Source of the DNA: Streptomyces broussonetiae
GTDB lineage: Bacteria; Actinomycetota; Actinomycetes; Streptomycetales; Streptomycetaceae
NCBI RefSeq assembly: GCF_009796285.1
Contig: NZ_CP047020.1
Span: 5,270,001 to 5,334,000, forward strand
Length of the DNA: 64,000 nucleotides
Direction of reading: 5' to 3'
The notes beneath the pieces were generated by a model. It did no database searches. It saw nothing but the letters and a program-made list of their open reading frames with translations, and had not been told where the DNA came from. Both the position numbers and the translations under genes were made by a program. This document shows positions 36,701 through 44,321 of the stretch, one piece after another (the stretch's first letter is position 1; every line of letters begins with the position of its first letter).

Positions 36701-37056
36701 CCGCCGCTGCCGAGCACTTCGAGGAGAGCCTGCGCATCCTCGGCGGCGCCGGTGACTGGCACGGGGAGTCGCAGACCCGGCTCGGCCTGGTCCGAGCGCT
36801 GCGCGAGCTGGGGGAGACGGAGCGGGCGGGCGGGGAGTGCGCCGAGCTGCTGGAGCGTGCGGATGCCCGTGCGGACCGTTACATCGGCGGTCTTGCCCGG
36901 CACCAGTACGGGCTGCTGCTGCGCGAGCGGGGGCGGCGGGCGGAGGCGTACGAGGCCTGGCGTGCGGCGCTCACGGCGCTGGACGACACGGACGAGGAGG
37001 CCGTGCTCGACGAACTGCGCACCCTGCTTGCCGAGGACCGGCCGGGGGGCCTGTGA
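33778..37056 (+). CDS. AfsR-like SARP regulator with BTAD, NB-ARC and TPR domains
   Basis: 1092 residues from ATG 33778, with GGAG upstream; GTG 33775 adds one residue. An N-terminal winged helix (KVRALLAALLLEAGRVVSVE) carries a Streptomyces-style insertion before it. BTAD follows (about 125-285, ending VHRDLRARLIEELGIEPGS), then an acidic linker. The NB-ARC module has P-loop SGMAGVGKSALALHVAHE at about 380, ILMVLDDAANAAQVRP and VIVTSRSPL. TPR repeats occupy about 820-1080 (YALGDLAGLHFLTGRQKDAL). It is probably an ATP-dependent transcriptional activator like AfsR. The neighbouring gene is convergent with only 7 bp between. Confidence 0.92.
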   Translation: MRRCELRFGLLGPPVLYDRPPYGMSYETSGDGSGPEVRSGIAAPDRSPGAGRLAESPVDDTPDNDVRAIGSPKVRALLAALLLEAGRVVSVESLKDALWGGAPPVSAQASLHNHVARLRRLLDDPERLRAVPPGYVLRVDHGELDVHVFDARVAEARAAHARRDWTGVVRACTAGLALWRGTPLSGLPADFGGYALVQRLEEARLLLLQWRYDAELSLGGARLAALVPELAALVAEHPLREAYHRQLMLALHRTGRQAEALAVHRDLRARLIEELGIEPGSAVREAHVEVLRGGGEERQREDAEEEPRQLLCGDGHPVVGVEPDEERGDGHEEEPAARQTPRPAQLPAPPAYFTGRTDARHRLRLALTEPPAPAPAVAVISGMAGVGKSALALHVAHELRERFTDGQLYVNLHGATPGMAPLTATQALAALLRDLGVEPRSIPEHPDAAAALLRSLLAPARILMVLDDAANAAQVRPLLPAGPGCAVIVTSRSPLTVLDGARRFPLTPLTSEDSAALLRAVSGRERLDGGHALVELTGRLPLALRVVAARLAARRALTPEVLAGQLAETGGRLHHLEYDDLSVRRSLAVAHDALAAAEREADRDAALALRRIGALDLPTYGAPLIARLTGTDERRAESALDRLVDVALLEETAYGRYAPHDLVRDFARELADRERGVALPDTGTQREAPSPATGRAGLAISPAQEEAARPDSDLAALRWYAAVAERLLVAVVEPGLDQDDRRLPTSAQPLEHAADVAELPFFGSAEVAFGWGEVELENVVALVARNADSADPRRTAYLSVLVRLLFPYVQRSGRVAEMEVLGRAALRAALRLGDAAAEAYALGDLAGLHFLTGRQKDALALTDQCLEIWRRLGRASRIRRCLNNRGLLLEGLGRFAESGEALRQSLAYSRQLNDPYGEAVTHSHLGNLYEHTDPRAAIEQHRRSLAIGDAIGAVIVQHSAHCNTGYAHLALGEPAAAAEHFEESLRILGGAGDWHGESQTRLGLVRALRELGETERAGGECAELLERADARADRYIGGLARHQYGLLLRERGRRAEAYEAWRAALTALDDTDEEAVLDELRTLLAEDRPGGL

Positions 37057-37063
37057 CCCGCGC

Positions 37064-38764
37064 TCACTTGGCGTCCGCATAGCACTCCACCACCGCCGTC
37101 GTGAACGGAAAGCGCACCGGTGTCTCGCCGAAGGTCAGCCGTCCGGCCAGCTCGGCCGAGGCACGGATGGCCGCCACGACCGTGTCGGCCTCCTCGGCGG
37201 GGCAGTGCACGATCACCTCGTCGTGCTGGAAGAAGACCAGCTCGGCCTTGAGGTCCGCGCAGGCCTGACGGAGTGCGGCGAGCATCAGCAGGGCCCAGTC
37301 GGCGGCGCTGCCCTGGACGACGAAGTTGCGCGTGAAGCGCCCCCGCGCGCGGGCGTTGGTGGAGGCGTAGCCGGGGACCCAGGCCTGGCCGTCCGCGGCG
37401 GCTGCCTCGCCGTCGTCCTCGCCGAGGGGGATGCCCGCCTCCTCCGCCGCGTCCTCACCCGACCCGGCGGCCGGCGGGCAGGTCCGGCCCAGCCAGGTGC
37501 GCACGAGCCGGCCCTCCTCGCCCGCGCGCGCGGCCTCGTCGACGTAGGCCACGGCCTTGGGGAAGCGGCGGCGCAGCGCGGCCAGGTTCTTCAGGCCGTC
37601 ACCGGAGGTCTGGCCGTAGACCGCGCCGAGCACGGCGAGCTTGGCCTGGTCGCGGTCGCCGGAGAAGGCGCGGTCGGAGACCGACTGGTAGAGGTCGCTC
37701 TCGCGGCCGGCGACCTCCATCAGGCCGGGGTCGCGGGAGATCGCGGCGAGCACGCGGGGCTCCATCTGGTCGGCGTCGGCCACCACGAGCCGCCAGCCGG
37801 GGTCGGCGACCACGGCCCGGCGGATCACCTTGGGGATCTGCAGCCCGCCCCCGCCGTTGGTCACCCAGCGCCCGGTGACCGTGCCGCCGGCGAGGAACTC
37901 GGGGCGGAAGCGGCCGTCGCGCACCCAGTCCTGCAGCCAGGACCAGCCGTGCGCCACCCAGATGCGGTACAGCTTCTTGTACTCCAGCAGGGGTGCCACG
38001 GCCGGGTGGTCGACGGTCTGGATCTCCCAGCGGCGGGTCGAGCGCACCTTGATCCCCGCCCGGGCGAAGGCCTTGATCACGTCGGCCGGCAGGTCGGGGC
38101 GCACCCGGTGGCCGAAGGCGGCGGACACCTCGTCGGCCAGCTCGGCGAGGCGGCGCGGCTCTCCGCCGCCCGCGTACCGCTCGCCCAGCAGGCCGTGCAG
38201 CAGCTCGCGGTGGACCTCGGCGCTCCAGGGCAGGCCCGCGTGGTTCATCTCGGCGGCCACCAGCATCCCGGCCGACTCGGCGGCCGTCAGCAGCCGCATC
38301 CGGTCGGGGCGGGCGGTCCGCTCGTGCCGCCGCAGCTGCTCGGCGTAGACCGCGAGGAGGTCGGTCAGGGGCAGGTGGGTGCCGGTGGGCTCGAACAGCG
38401 GGGACTGGGCGCCCGGTTCGGCCGCACGCTGTGGTGCATCGGGCGGTACGGGGCCGCCCCGGAGGCGGGCCAGGGCGGCGGCGGCCGAACGCGGCTCGCC
38501 GTGCCGGCCCTCGTGGCCCAGCAGGAGTGTCTCGGCGTCCTCAATGTCGTAGCACCGCTCTACTCGCACCCCCGTGGCGAGCAGACGCGGGTAGACCTCG
38601 GGGGTGGACCGCCACACCCAGCGCGTCACCTCCGGGCGGCTCCGCACCGCCCCGGCGGGATCGCTCTCCCGCCGCACCGGCCCGGCGGGCAGCCCGTCCG
38701 GACCGAGGGGGGCGACGTCCACGCCACCGTCCTCGGCCGGGGCGAGCGCCCATCGGTCGGTCAT
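37064..38764 (-). CDS. PolA-family DNA polymerase (annotated 3'-5' exonuclease/polymerase)
   Basis: 566 residues from the ATG at 38764 (MTDRWALAP). It is a family A polymerase without a 5' nuclease domain. Palm motif A reads VVADADQMEPRVLAAIS at about 326 (usually DYSQIELR), motif B RDQAKLAVLGAVYGQTSGDG at about 371 and motif C VFFQHDEVIVHC at about 512. The N-terminal exonuclease-like part lacks a clear set of acidic catalytic residues. Streptomyces carry such a second PolA-like enzyme besides PolI; its cellular role is unclear to me. Two Asp residues (motifs A and C) are kept, so catalysis is possible. Confidence 0.9.
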   Translation of the reverse strand: MTDRWALAPAEDGGVDVAPLGPDGLPAGPVRRESDPAGAVRSRPEVTRWVWRSTPEVYPRLLATGVRVERCYDIEDAETLLLGHEGRHGEPRSAAAALARLRGGPVPPDAPQRAAEPGAQSPLFEPTGTHLPLTDLLAVYAEQLRRHERTARPDRMRLLTAAESAGMLVAAEMNHAGLPWSAEVHRELLHGLLGERYAGGGEPRRLAELADEVSAAFGHRVRPDLPADVIKAFARAGIKVRSTRRWEIQTVDHPAVAPLLEYKKLYRIWVAHGWSWLQDWVRDGRFRPEFLAGGTVTGRWVTNGGGGLQIPKVIRRAVVADPGWRLVVADADQMEPRVLAAISRDPGLMEVAGRESDLYQSVSDRAFSGDRDQAKLAVLGAVYGQTSGDGLKNLAALRRRFPKAVAYVDEAARAGEEGRLVRTWLGRTCPPAAGSGEDAAEEAGIPLGEDDGEAAAADGQAWVPGYASTNARARGRFTRNFVVQGSAADWALLMLAALRQACADLKAELVFFQHDEVIVHCPAEEADTVVAAIRASAELAGRLTFGETPVRFPFTTAVVECYADAK

Positions 38765-39032
38765 GAGTGCGAGTGTGGCAGGTGGCACTGACAATCGCCG
38801 TGACCTGCGCTTTCAGCCCCGTCCGGGAGGTGTCGCTGCGGAGCGGCGGCCAGGCGCACCACGACCGGCCGCCTCAGGGCCGCATGTTCGCAGGCGGTCG
38901 CTCCGGAGTCGTTCTCCCGGTCCGGGGTGCGGTGGGCGACTACCGTGGTCCCGCAGGCCCGTCGGCGGGTTCGTCCACAGGCTGTGGACGAAGCTCGGCC
39001 CGCTGTCGGTGGGGCATGGCACGATCGAAGGC

Positions 39033-40142
39033 GTGACCAGCACTGCCAGCACCGTCGAGCGGGCCTTTCGGGCCGCGCTGTACGACGACACCGACACCGG
39101 CCTCGACACCGGCGCCTCCCTGCTCGCCGCCGACCCGGCCGCGGACGCCGAACTCGTGCGCCGCGGTGAGGAGTTCGTCGCTGCGGCCTGGCAGCGCGGC
39201 TGGCAGCCCGCCGACGTCGTACGGCTGGTGCGGCGCGAACTGGGGGACGAGCACATACACCTGGCCGCCGCGCTGATCCGGGCGCAGGCCGGGCGGGACC
39301 GCCCGCGCGGGCGCCGCTGGACCGCCCAGCTGACGGACCTGCCCGCGGCCCCCGCGCGCGAGGCCGACCGTTTTTCGCAGTCCACCACCGCCCTGGAGCT
39401 GTACCGCCTGCTGCTGCGCCTGCCCGCTCTGGAGCCGCTGGAGGAGGAGCCGCGCCGCGCCGCCGGTCCGGCCGCCTCCCGCATGCTCGGCCGGATCCGC
39501 GCGCTGCTCGCCAAGGCCGAGGCGACCGGGTATCCGCAGGAGGCGGAGGCGCTCAGCGCCAAGGCGCAGGAGCTGATGGCCCGGCACAGTGTCGACGAGG
39601 CGCTGCTCGCCGCCGAGGCCCCCGCCCCCGACGCGCCCGGGGCCTGCCGGATCGGGGTCGAGCCGCCGTACGAGCAGGCCAAGGCGGTCCTGCTCGACGC
39701 CGTGGCGGGCGCGAACCACTGCCGTGCGGTGTGGAACGAACCGCTGGCCTTCTCCACGGTCGTCGGCTTCGAGGCGGACCTGGAGGCGGTCGAGCTGCTC
39801 TACACCTCGCTGCTCGTGCAGGCCACGCACGCGATGACCAGGGCGGAGGCCGAGCAGAGAGCAGGCGGACGCAAGCGGACCAAGACCTTCCGGCAGTCGT
39901 TCCTCGCGGCCTACGCCCACCGCGTGGGCGACCGGCTCGCGGCGGTCGCCGAGGCCCAGGTCGGCCAGGATCTGCTGCCGGTCCTGGTCACCAGGGAGAC
40001 GGCCGTCACCGGCCGGCTCGAGCGGATGTTCCCCGAGACCACCACGACCCGGCTGCGCGGGGTGAGCGACGCGGCCGGGTGGACGGAGGGCGCGCGGGCG
40101 GCGGACCGGGCGCAGGTCCGCTCCCGCCCACGGCTCGGGTGA
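39033..40142 (+). CDS. DUF2786 domain protein
   Basis: 369 residues from GTG 39033. The DUF2786 core is recognisable as RIRALLAKAEATGYPQEAEALSAKAQELM (here given in part: LLAKAEATGYPQEAEALSAK) at about 155-185. The C-terminal half holds basic segments (GGRKRTKTFRQSFLAAYAHR). No signal peptide. Many relatives occur near DNA-metabolism genes, and here it is divergent from the PolA-like gene across 268 bp. Function unknown. Confidence 0.85.
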   Translation: MTSTASTVERAFRAALYDDTDTGLDTGASLLAADPAADAELVRRGEEFVAAAWQRGWQPADVVRLVRRELGDEHIHLAAALIRAQAGRDRPRGRRWTAQLTDLPAAPAREADRFSQSTTALELYRLLLRLPALEPLEEEPRRAAGPAASRMLGRIRALLAKAEATGYPQEAEALSAKAQELMARHSVDEALLAAEAPAPDAPGACRIGVEPPYEQAKAVLLDAVAGANHCRAVWNEPLAFSTVVGFEADLEAVELLYTSLLVQATHAMTRAEAEQRAGGRKRTKTFRQSFLAAYAHRVGDRLAAVAEAQVGQDLLPVLVTRETAVTGRLERMFPETTTTRLRGVSDAAGWTEGARAADRAQVRSRPRLG

Positions 40143-40158
40143 GCCTCGGCGGCGTACC

Positions 40159-40671
40159 TCAGTCGCCGACCTGCTGGAAGGCGCTCACCGAGGCGTTCGG
40201 GCCGCTGCCCTGGCCGGCGACGGGGCCGTAGGACCAGGGGAAGCTGCGCGAGGCGGTGGTGCCGGGCAGGGTGATCTTCACCGTCTTCGCGTCCAGGCTG
40301 GTCCTGTCGCCCGCCTTGCCGCGCACATAGCTGATGGTGAAGGTGGCCGAGTCGCCCTTGTTGAGCTTGAGCTTCTGGGCCGTGGCGCCCTTGAGCACGG
40401 GCACCTTGGCCTCGGTGCCGCCGGCGCCGAGCGCCACGCCGGCGAACTGGTCCAGGGTGCAGGGGGCGCTCTGGTTGGTGAGGCTGACGGGGATCTCGCC
40501 CGTGTCGCCGGCCCCCGGGGCCACGCTCGCCGACCCGATCTGCACGGAGACCCCGCCGATCTCGCAGGCCGAGCTGTTCTTGCTGCCCTCGCTCTTGCTC
40601 CCGCCGCCGTTGCAAGCGGTCAGCAGCAGGGCGGCGGCGAGGGCGGTGACGGTGAGCGGAATGGCGCGCAT
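40159..40671 (-). CDS. Lipoprotein with DUF4232-like domain
   Basis: 170 residues. MRAIPLTVTALAAALLLTAC is a signal peptide ending in lipobox LLTAC. After a Gly/Ser linker, a beta-rich domain (IPVSLTNQSAPCTLDQFAGV, then LKGATAQKLKLNKGDSATFT) resembles the DUF4232 family common in Streptomyces lipoproteins, with two Cys likely paired. It follows the next lipoprotein gene on the same strand by 119 bp. Function unknown. Confidence 0.85.
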   Translation of the reverse strand: MRAIPLTVTALAAALLLTACNGGGSKSEGSKNSSACEIGGVSVQIGSASVAPGAGDTGEIPVSLTNQSAPCTLDQFAGVALGAGGTEAKVPVLKGATAQKLKLNKGDSATFTISYVRGKAGDRTSLDAKTVKITLPGTTASRSFPWSYGPVAGQGSGPNASVSAFQQVGD

Positions 40672-40790
40672 GAGCAGGTCCCATCGAGGTTGTGACGGTG
40701 CCCCTGCATCATGGCGCCTGCGCTGCCACCCCGTTCGCGCACCCCTGCGGAATCACCGCTTCAGGTGGTCCGCCCCCACCGAGGTCAACG

Positions 40791-41318
40791 TCAGTTCTTC
40801 TTCAGGTGGCCCGGCGGCTTCGTCGGCAGGGTGCCGCCCTCCGCCTTGGTGTACGTCTCCTGGCCGGTCTTGCCCGACCAGGTCACCTTCAGGGACTTGG
40901 CGTCGACCGAGTCGACCCTGCCGGTGGCCCGGTCCTTGCTGCCGTCGGGGCAGGTCAGATGGATCATCTGCTTCCCCGCCTTGCGGCCCGCGGCGCCCGA
41001 GCACCACGACTTGCTGCCGGTGACGAAGAGCCCGGCCTTCTTCTGGGTGATCACCAGGGCCACGATCTTGCCGCCGCTCGTGGTGATCCAGCTGCCCTGG
41101 AGCTCGGCGGAAGCGCCGGTCGCGGCCTTGGAGCCGGAGGACGAGGTGGGGGTGACGCCCGCGTGCGGCGTGGACGAGGAGGCGCTCTTGCCCCCACCGC
41201 CCCCGCTGCACGCGGTCAGTGCGGCGAGCGCGCCCGCCAGACCCGCGGCCACGGCCACGGTCCGCACCCTCGCGGGTGCAACCCTCGCACGCGCAACCCT
41301 TGCAGTCGCAGAAGTCAC
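40791..41318 (-). CDS. Small secreted lipoprotein
   Basis: 175 residues from GTG 41318, preceded by GGGGG at good spacing; a TTG at 41333 is the longer option. A basic N-terminus, a hydrophobic segment and lipobox LTAC precede a Ser/Thr-rich linker. The mature domain (LQGSWITTSGGKIVALVITQ ... KSWCSGAAGRKAGKQMIHLTCP) looks like a small beta-barrel with one Cys pair. No family recognised beyond a Streptomyces lipoprotein. Confidence 0.8.
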   Translation of the reverse strand: MTSATARVARARVAPARVRTVAVAAGLAGALAALTACSGGGGGKSASSSTPHAGVTPTSSSGSKAATGASAELQGSWITTSGGKIVALVITQKKAGLFVTGSKSWCSGAAGRKAGKQMIHLTCPDGSKDRATGRVDSVDAKSLKVTWSGKTGQETYTKAEGGTLPTKPPGHLKKN

Positions 41319-41385
41319 CGGAAATGCCCCCAAGCTGTAGCGGCGGCCGTCCTGCGCCGGACGGCCCGCAGCAAGCTACCAGCCG

Positions 41386-41691
41386 TTACCAGGAGGATTT
41401 CCGGACGCCAGGCAGGAATCCGTTGTGAGCCTGGTCGCGCAGGTTTACCCGGGACAGGCCGAAGGTGCGCAGGTAGCCGCGCGGGCGGCCGTCCACCTGG
41501 TCGCGGTTGCGCACGCGCGTTGCGCCGGCGTCCCGCGGTTGCCCGCGCAACTCGCGCTGTGCGGCGAGACGCTCTGCCGCCGGGGAGGACGGCCGCCGGA
41601 TGATCTCCTTCAGCTCGGCGCGCCGGGCGGCATACCGGGCGACGACCTCCTTGCGCCGCTCGTTCTTCGCGATCCGGCTCTTCTTCGCCAT
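41386..41691 (-). CDS. rpsN: 30S ribosomal protein S14, zinc-independent paralogue
   Basis: 101 residues. C-terminal part NRDQVDGRPRGYLRTFGLSR is canonical S14. The CxxC zinc ribbon of the primary paralogue is missing, as expected for the C- form made under zinc limitation. The start overlaps the rpmB stop by one base (TGATG). The pair is divergent from rpmG across a Zur-box-like site. Confidence 0.96.
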   Translation of the reverse strand: MAKKSRIAKNERRKEVVARYAARRAELKEIIRRPSSPAAERLAAQRELRGQPRDAGATRVRNRDQVDGRPRGYLRTFGLSRVNLRDQAHNGFLPGVRKSSW

Positions 41692-41927
41692 CAGACCCGC
41701 ACCCCCCGGGCGCGGATCCGGGCCACGGCGGCCTCGGCGCCGATCGCGTCCACGGTCTTGATCCCCTTCGCGCTCAACCGCAGCCGGACGTACCGGTTCT
41801 CGCCGGGCAGCCAGTAGCGCTTGCTCTGGATGTTGGGGTCGAAGCGTCGGGAGGTGCGCCGGTGGGAGTGGGAGATGTGGTTGCCGAAGCCCGGCCGGGC
41901 CCCGGTGAGCATGCAGTGCGCGGACAT
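41691..41927 (-). CDS. rpmB: 50S ribosomal protein L28, alternative paralogue
   Basis: 78 residues, GAGGAGAG ribosome site. The L28 pattern GFGNHISHSHRRTSRRFDPN is intact; the paired cysteines of zinc-binding L28 are absent (a single Cys5 remains). It is first in the minus-strand zinc-starvation operon. Confidence 0.96.
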   Translation of the reverse strand: MSAHCMLTGARPGFGNHISHSHRRTSRRFDPNIQSKRYWLPGENRYVRLRLSAKGIKTVDAIGAEAAVARIRARGVRV

Positions 41928-41960
41928 GGTGACGAAGCTCTCCTCAGACGTTGATGCTAA

Positions 41961-41975
41961 TGGAATTCATTTTCA
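41961..41975. promoter_or_regulatory. Zur-box-like operator between divergent ribosomal operons
   Basis: TGGAATTCATTTTCA fits the 7-1-7 actinomycete Zur pattern (TGAAAAT-type half on one side, TGGAATT on the other; five of seven positions pair). It sits 14 bp before the rpmG start and 34 bp before rpmB, so it can repress both. In S. coelicolor the equivalent cluster is Zur-controlled. Confidence 0.8.
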
Positions 41976-41988
41976 GTAACATAGCAGC

Positions 41989-42153
41989 ATGGCACGCAAC
42001 GAACTCCGACCCGTCATCAGGCTCCGGTCCACCGCCGGGACCGGCTACACCTACGTGACCCGCAAGAACCGCCGCAACGACGCGGACCGTATGACGCTGC
42101 GCAAGTACGACCCGGTCGCCGGCCGGCACGTCGACTTCCGAGAGGAGCGCTGA
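41989..42153 (+). CDS. rpmG: 50S ribosomal protein L33, zinc-independent paralogue
   Basis: 54 residues (too short for most automatic cut-offs). MARNELRPVIRLRSTAGTGY and the YTYVTRKNRRNDADRM segment are L33; the two CxxC pairs of the zinc form are absent. There is no ribosome site, and a TAACAT -10-like hexamer lies 6 bp upstream, so the mRNA may be leaderless. First gene of the plus-strand operon. Confidence 0.95.
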   Translation: MARNELRPVIRLRSTAGTGYTYVTRKNRRNDADRMTLRKYDPVAGRHVDFREER

Positions 42154-42161
42154 GCCACCCC

Positions 42162-42425
42162 ATGCGCAAGGGAATCCACCCGGACTACGGGCCCGTCGTG
42201 TTCCGTGACCGTGCCGCGCGCCACGCCTTCCTGACCCGCTCGACCCTCGTGTCCGGGGCGGGCGGAAAGACGGTCGTGTGGCAGGACGGCCACACCTACC
42301 CGGTGGTCGACGTCGAGATCTCGAACGTCAGCCACCCCTTCTACACCGGCACCGCGCGCGTGCTGGACACCGCAGGGCGCGTGGAGCGCTTCGAGCGCCG
42401 GTACGGGAAGCGGGGCGGCGCGTGA
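42162..42425 (+). CDS. rpmE2: 50S ribosomal protein L31 type B
   Basis: 87 residues. MRKGIHPDYGPVVFRDRAAR and SHPFYTGTARVLDTAGRVER are type B L31; the CxxC of zinc-binding L31 is absent. It starts 8 bp after rpmG and its stop overlaps the CobW-like start (GTGA). Confidence 0.96.
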   Translation: MRKGIHPDYGPVVFRDRAARHAFLTRSTLVSGAGGKTVVWQDGHTYPVVDVEISNVSHPFYTGTARVLDTAGRVERFERRYGKRGGA

Positions 42426-43642
42426 GCCTGGCGGTGGCCGTCGTCGGCGGGCTGCACGCCGACGCGCGCAGGGCGGCCGTCGAGCAGCTGCTCGCGGACG
42501 TACCCGGCAGCGTCGTACTCCACCACGACCTGACGACGGCCGCCGCCGGTACGGTCGTGCGTACGGTCCGCGACCGCGACGGCTTGCTGTCCGCGGGCGA
42601 GACGCCCCTGGTCAACGACTGCGCGTGCTGTGCGCTGCGCGCGGACCTGGTGCCGGAGCTGCGCCGGCTCGCCGACGACGGCACGACCCGGCTCGCGGTC
42701 GTCGAGCTGTGGGACTCGGTCGAGCCCAAGGCGATGGCCGAGGTGGTCGCGTCCGGCGGGCTGACCGTCACGTCCGTGATCACCGCCGTGGACCCGGCGC
42801 TGGTGCTGCCGTACCTCGGCAACGGCGACGACCTCGCCGAGGCCGGGCTCGCCGCGGCGGCCACCGACCAGCGCACGGTCGCGGACACCTTCGCCCGTCA
42901 ACTGGAGTACGCCCCTGTCCTGGCCGTCGCCGACTCCCCGGAGGCCGACGACGAGGACCGCGCCCTGCTCGCGCAGCTCCACCCGACGGCCCGCCGGGTC
43001 CCGATCGGCCACGGCGGCCCGGCGGGCGCCCTTCCTGCGCCGGCCGAGGGGCCGGCACCTGCAGTGGAACCCGCACCTGCACGTGCACAGGAGCGCCGGT
43101 CGAGCAGCCCCCTGGCCCTGGCCGCCCTGGCCGGTTTCGACGTCGAGGCGGCCGCGGCCGCCCAGCACCCGGCCTGTGCCCTGCTGCCCGCCGAGGCCGA
43201 CGACCACGGCGTCTCGACCCTGGTGTGGCACCGGCGCCGGCCCTTCCACCCGGAGCGGCTGTACGCGGCGCTGGAGGACCTGACCTGTGCCGCGGCCCGC
43301 AGCCGGGGCCGGTTCTGGCTCGCCGACAAGCCCGATGTGCTGCTCCACTGGGACGCGGCCGGCGGGGCGCTGTGCGTGGAGAGCGCGGGGCCGTGGCTGG
43401 CGGCGCTGCCGGACGCCGCCTGGGAGTTGGTGCCCCCCGTGCGCCGGGCCGCCGCCGCGCTGGACTGGCATCCGGAGCACGGCGACTGCTGCACCCACCT
43501 GGTCTTCACCTCGCCCGGCCTCGACCGCGACGCACTCGCCCGGCTGCTGGAGTCCTGCCTGCTCACCGACGTCGAGTTCGAGGCCGGGCGCGATGCCTGG
43601 AAGAGGCTGCCGCCCGCCTTCGACACCCTGCTGGAGATCTGA
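42422..43642 (+). CDS. CobW/COG0523-like putative zinc chaperone with degenerate P-loop
   Basis: 406 residues from GTG 42422. The CxCC metal motif is present (NDCACCALRADLVPEL), as is the C-terminal CobW domain (RPFHPERLYAALEDLT and WLADKPDVLLHWDAAGGAL). However, the Walker A that should read GxxGxGKT at the N-terminus reads VVGGLHADARRAAVE, without the Lys-Ser/Thr, so GTP hydrolysis is doubtful. It sits in the Zur-type operon between rpmE2 and rpsR, where COG0523 proteins deliver zinc. Its coupling to both neighbours (4 bp and 1 bp overlaps) suggests equal expression. Confidence 0.85.
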   Translation: MSLAVAVVGGLHADARRAAVEQLLADVPGSVVLHHDLTTAAAGTVVRTVRDRDGLLSAGETPLVNDCACCALRADLVPELRRLADDGTTRLAVVELWDSVEPKAMAEVVASGGLTVTSVITAVDPALVLPYLGNGDDLAEAGLAAAATDQRTVADTFARQLEYAPVLAVADSPEADDEDRALLAQLHPTARRVPIGHGGPAGALPAPAEGPAPAVEPAPARAQERRSSSPLALAALAGFDVEAAAAAQHPACALLPAEADDHGVSTLVWHRRRPFHPERLYAALEDLTCAAARSRGRFWLADKPDVLLHWDAAGGALCVESAGPWLAALPDAAWELVPPVRRAAAALDWHPEHGDCCTHLVFTSPGLDRDALARLLESCLLTDVEFEAGRDAWKRLPPAFDTLLEI

Positions 43643-43875
43643 TGTCCCGCAAGCCCGACCGCACGCCGGCCCGCAACCGCCCGAACCCCCTGGACCAGGC
43701 CGGGATCGGGTACATCGACTACAAGGACGCCGACCTGCTGCGGAACTTCGTCTCCGACCGCGGCAAGATCCGCAGCCGCCGGGTCACCCGCGTCACGGCC
43801 CAGCAGCAACGACTGCTCGCGCGGGCGATCAAGAACGCACGAGAGATGGCGCTGCTGCCGTACTCCAGCAGGTGA
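43642..43875 (+). CDS. rpsR: 30S ribosomal protein S18, alternative paralogue
   Basis: 77 residues. IGYIDYKDADLLRNFVSDRG and RRVTRVTAQQQRLLARAIKN are S18 landmarks; the cysteines of the zinc-binding form are absent. The start overlaps the previous stop by one base, closing the zinc-starvation operon. Confidence 0.96.
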   Translation: MSRKPDRTPARNRPNPLDQAGIGYIDYKDADLLRNFVSDRGKIRSRRVTRVTAQQQRLLARAIKNAREMALLPYSSR

Positions 43876-43885
43876 ACATGTATGG

Positions 43886-43926
43886 GTAGGGAATCTCCTA
43901 CGATTGACGCGTAGGTGATTCCCTAC
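43886..43926. promoter_or_regulatory. 16-bp inverted repeat, probable ArsR operator
   Basis: Arms GTAGGGAATCTCCTAC (43886-43901) and GTAGGTGATTCCCTAC (43911-43926) are inverted copies with one mismatch in 16 and a 9-bp spacer. The site ends 13 bp before the VOC start, overlapping where the promoter must be. The ArsR protein of the same operon is the obvious candidate ligand-responsive repressor. Confidence 0.75.
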
Positions 43927-43939
43927 CTATTCTCGCGGC

Positions 43940-44314
43940 ATGACCATCACGCATGCCGCATTCGTCACGCTTCCCGTCTCCGACCAGGACCGCGCTCTGC
44001 GCTTCTACCGGGACGTCCTGGGTCTGGCGGTCACCGCCGACCGGGACATGCCCCAGGGCCGCTGGCTCCAGGTCGCACCCGAGGGCGCACGGACCGTCTT
44101 CACCCTCGCCGGGCCCGGCATGGGCGATTTCGAGCCCGGCTCCGCTCGGGGGATCATGTTGGTGACGACCGATGTCGACGCCGACTGCGCCCGGCTCACC
44201 GGGGCGGGCACCGAGGTCCGGGGCCCGGACGAGCTGCCCTGGGGCCGTATGGCCTCCTTCACGGACCCCGACGGCAACGGTCTGATGCTGCTGACGGAGA
44301 AGGAAGGCTTCTGA
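43940..44314 (+). CDS. VOC (glyoxalase/bleomycin-resistance fold) protein
   Basis: 124 residues with a two-module VOC fold: AFVTLPVSDQDRALRFYRDV and GRMASFTDPDGNGLMLLTEK. The metal ligands expected in glyoxalases are only partly present (His5, Glu120). First gene of a VOC-ArsR-SRPBCC operon behind the inverted repeat. Such proteins bind or modify small hydrophobic molecules; the ligand here is unknown. Confidence 0.88.
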   Translation: MTITHAAFVTLPVSDQDRALRFYRDVLGLAVTADRDMPQGRWLQVAPEGARTVFTLAGPGMGDFEPGSARGIMLVTTDVDADCARLTGAGTEVRGPDELPWGRMASFTDPDGNGLMLLTEKEGF

Positions 44315-44321
44315 CCATTCG

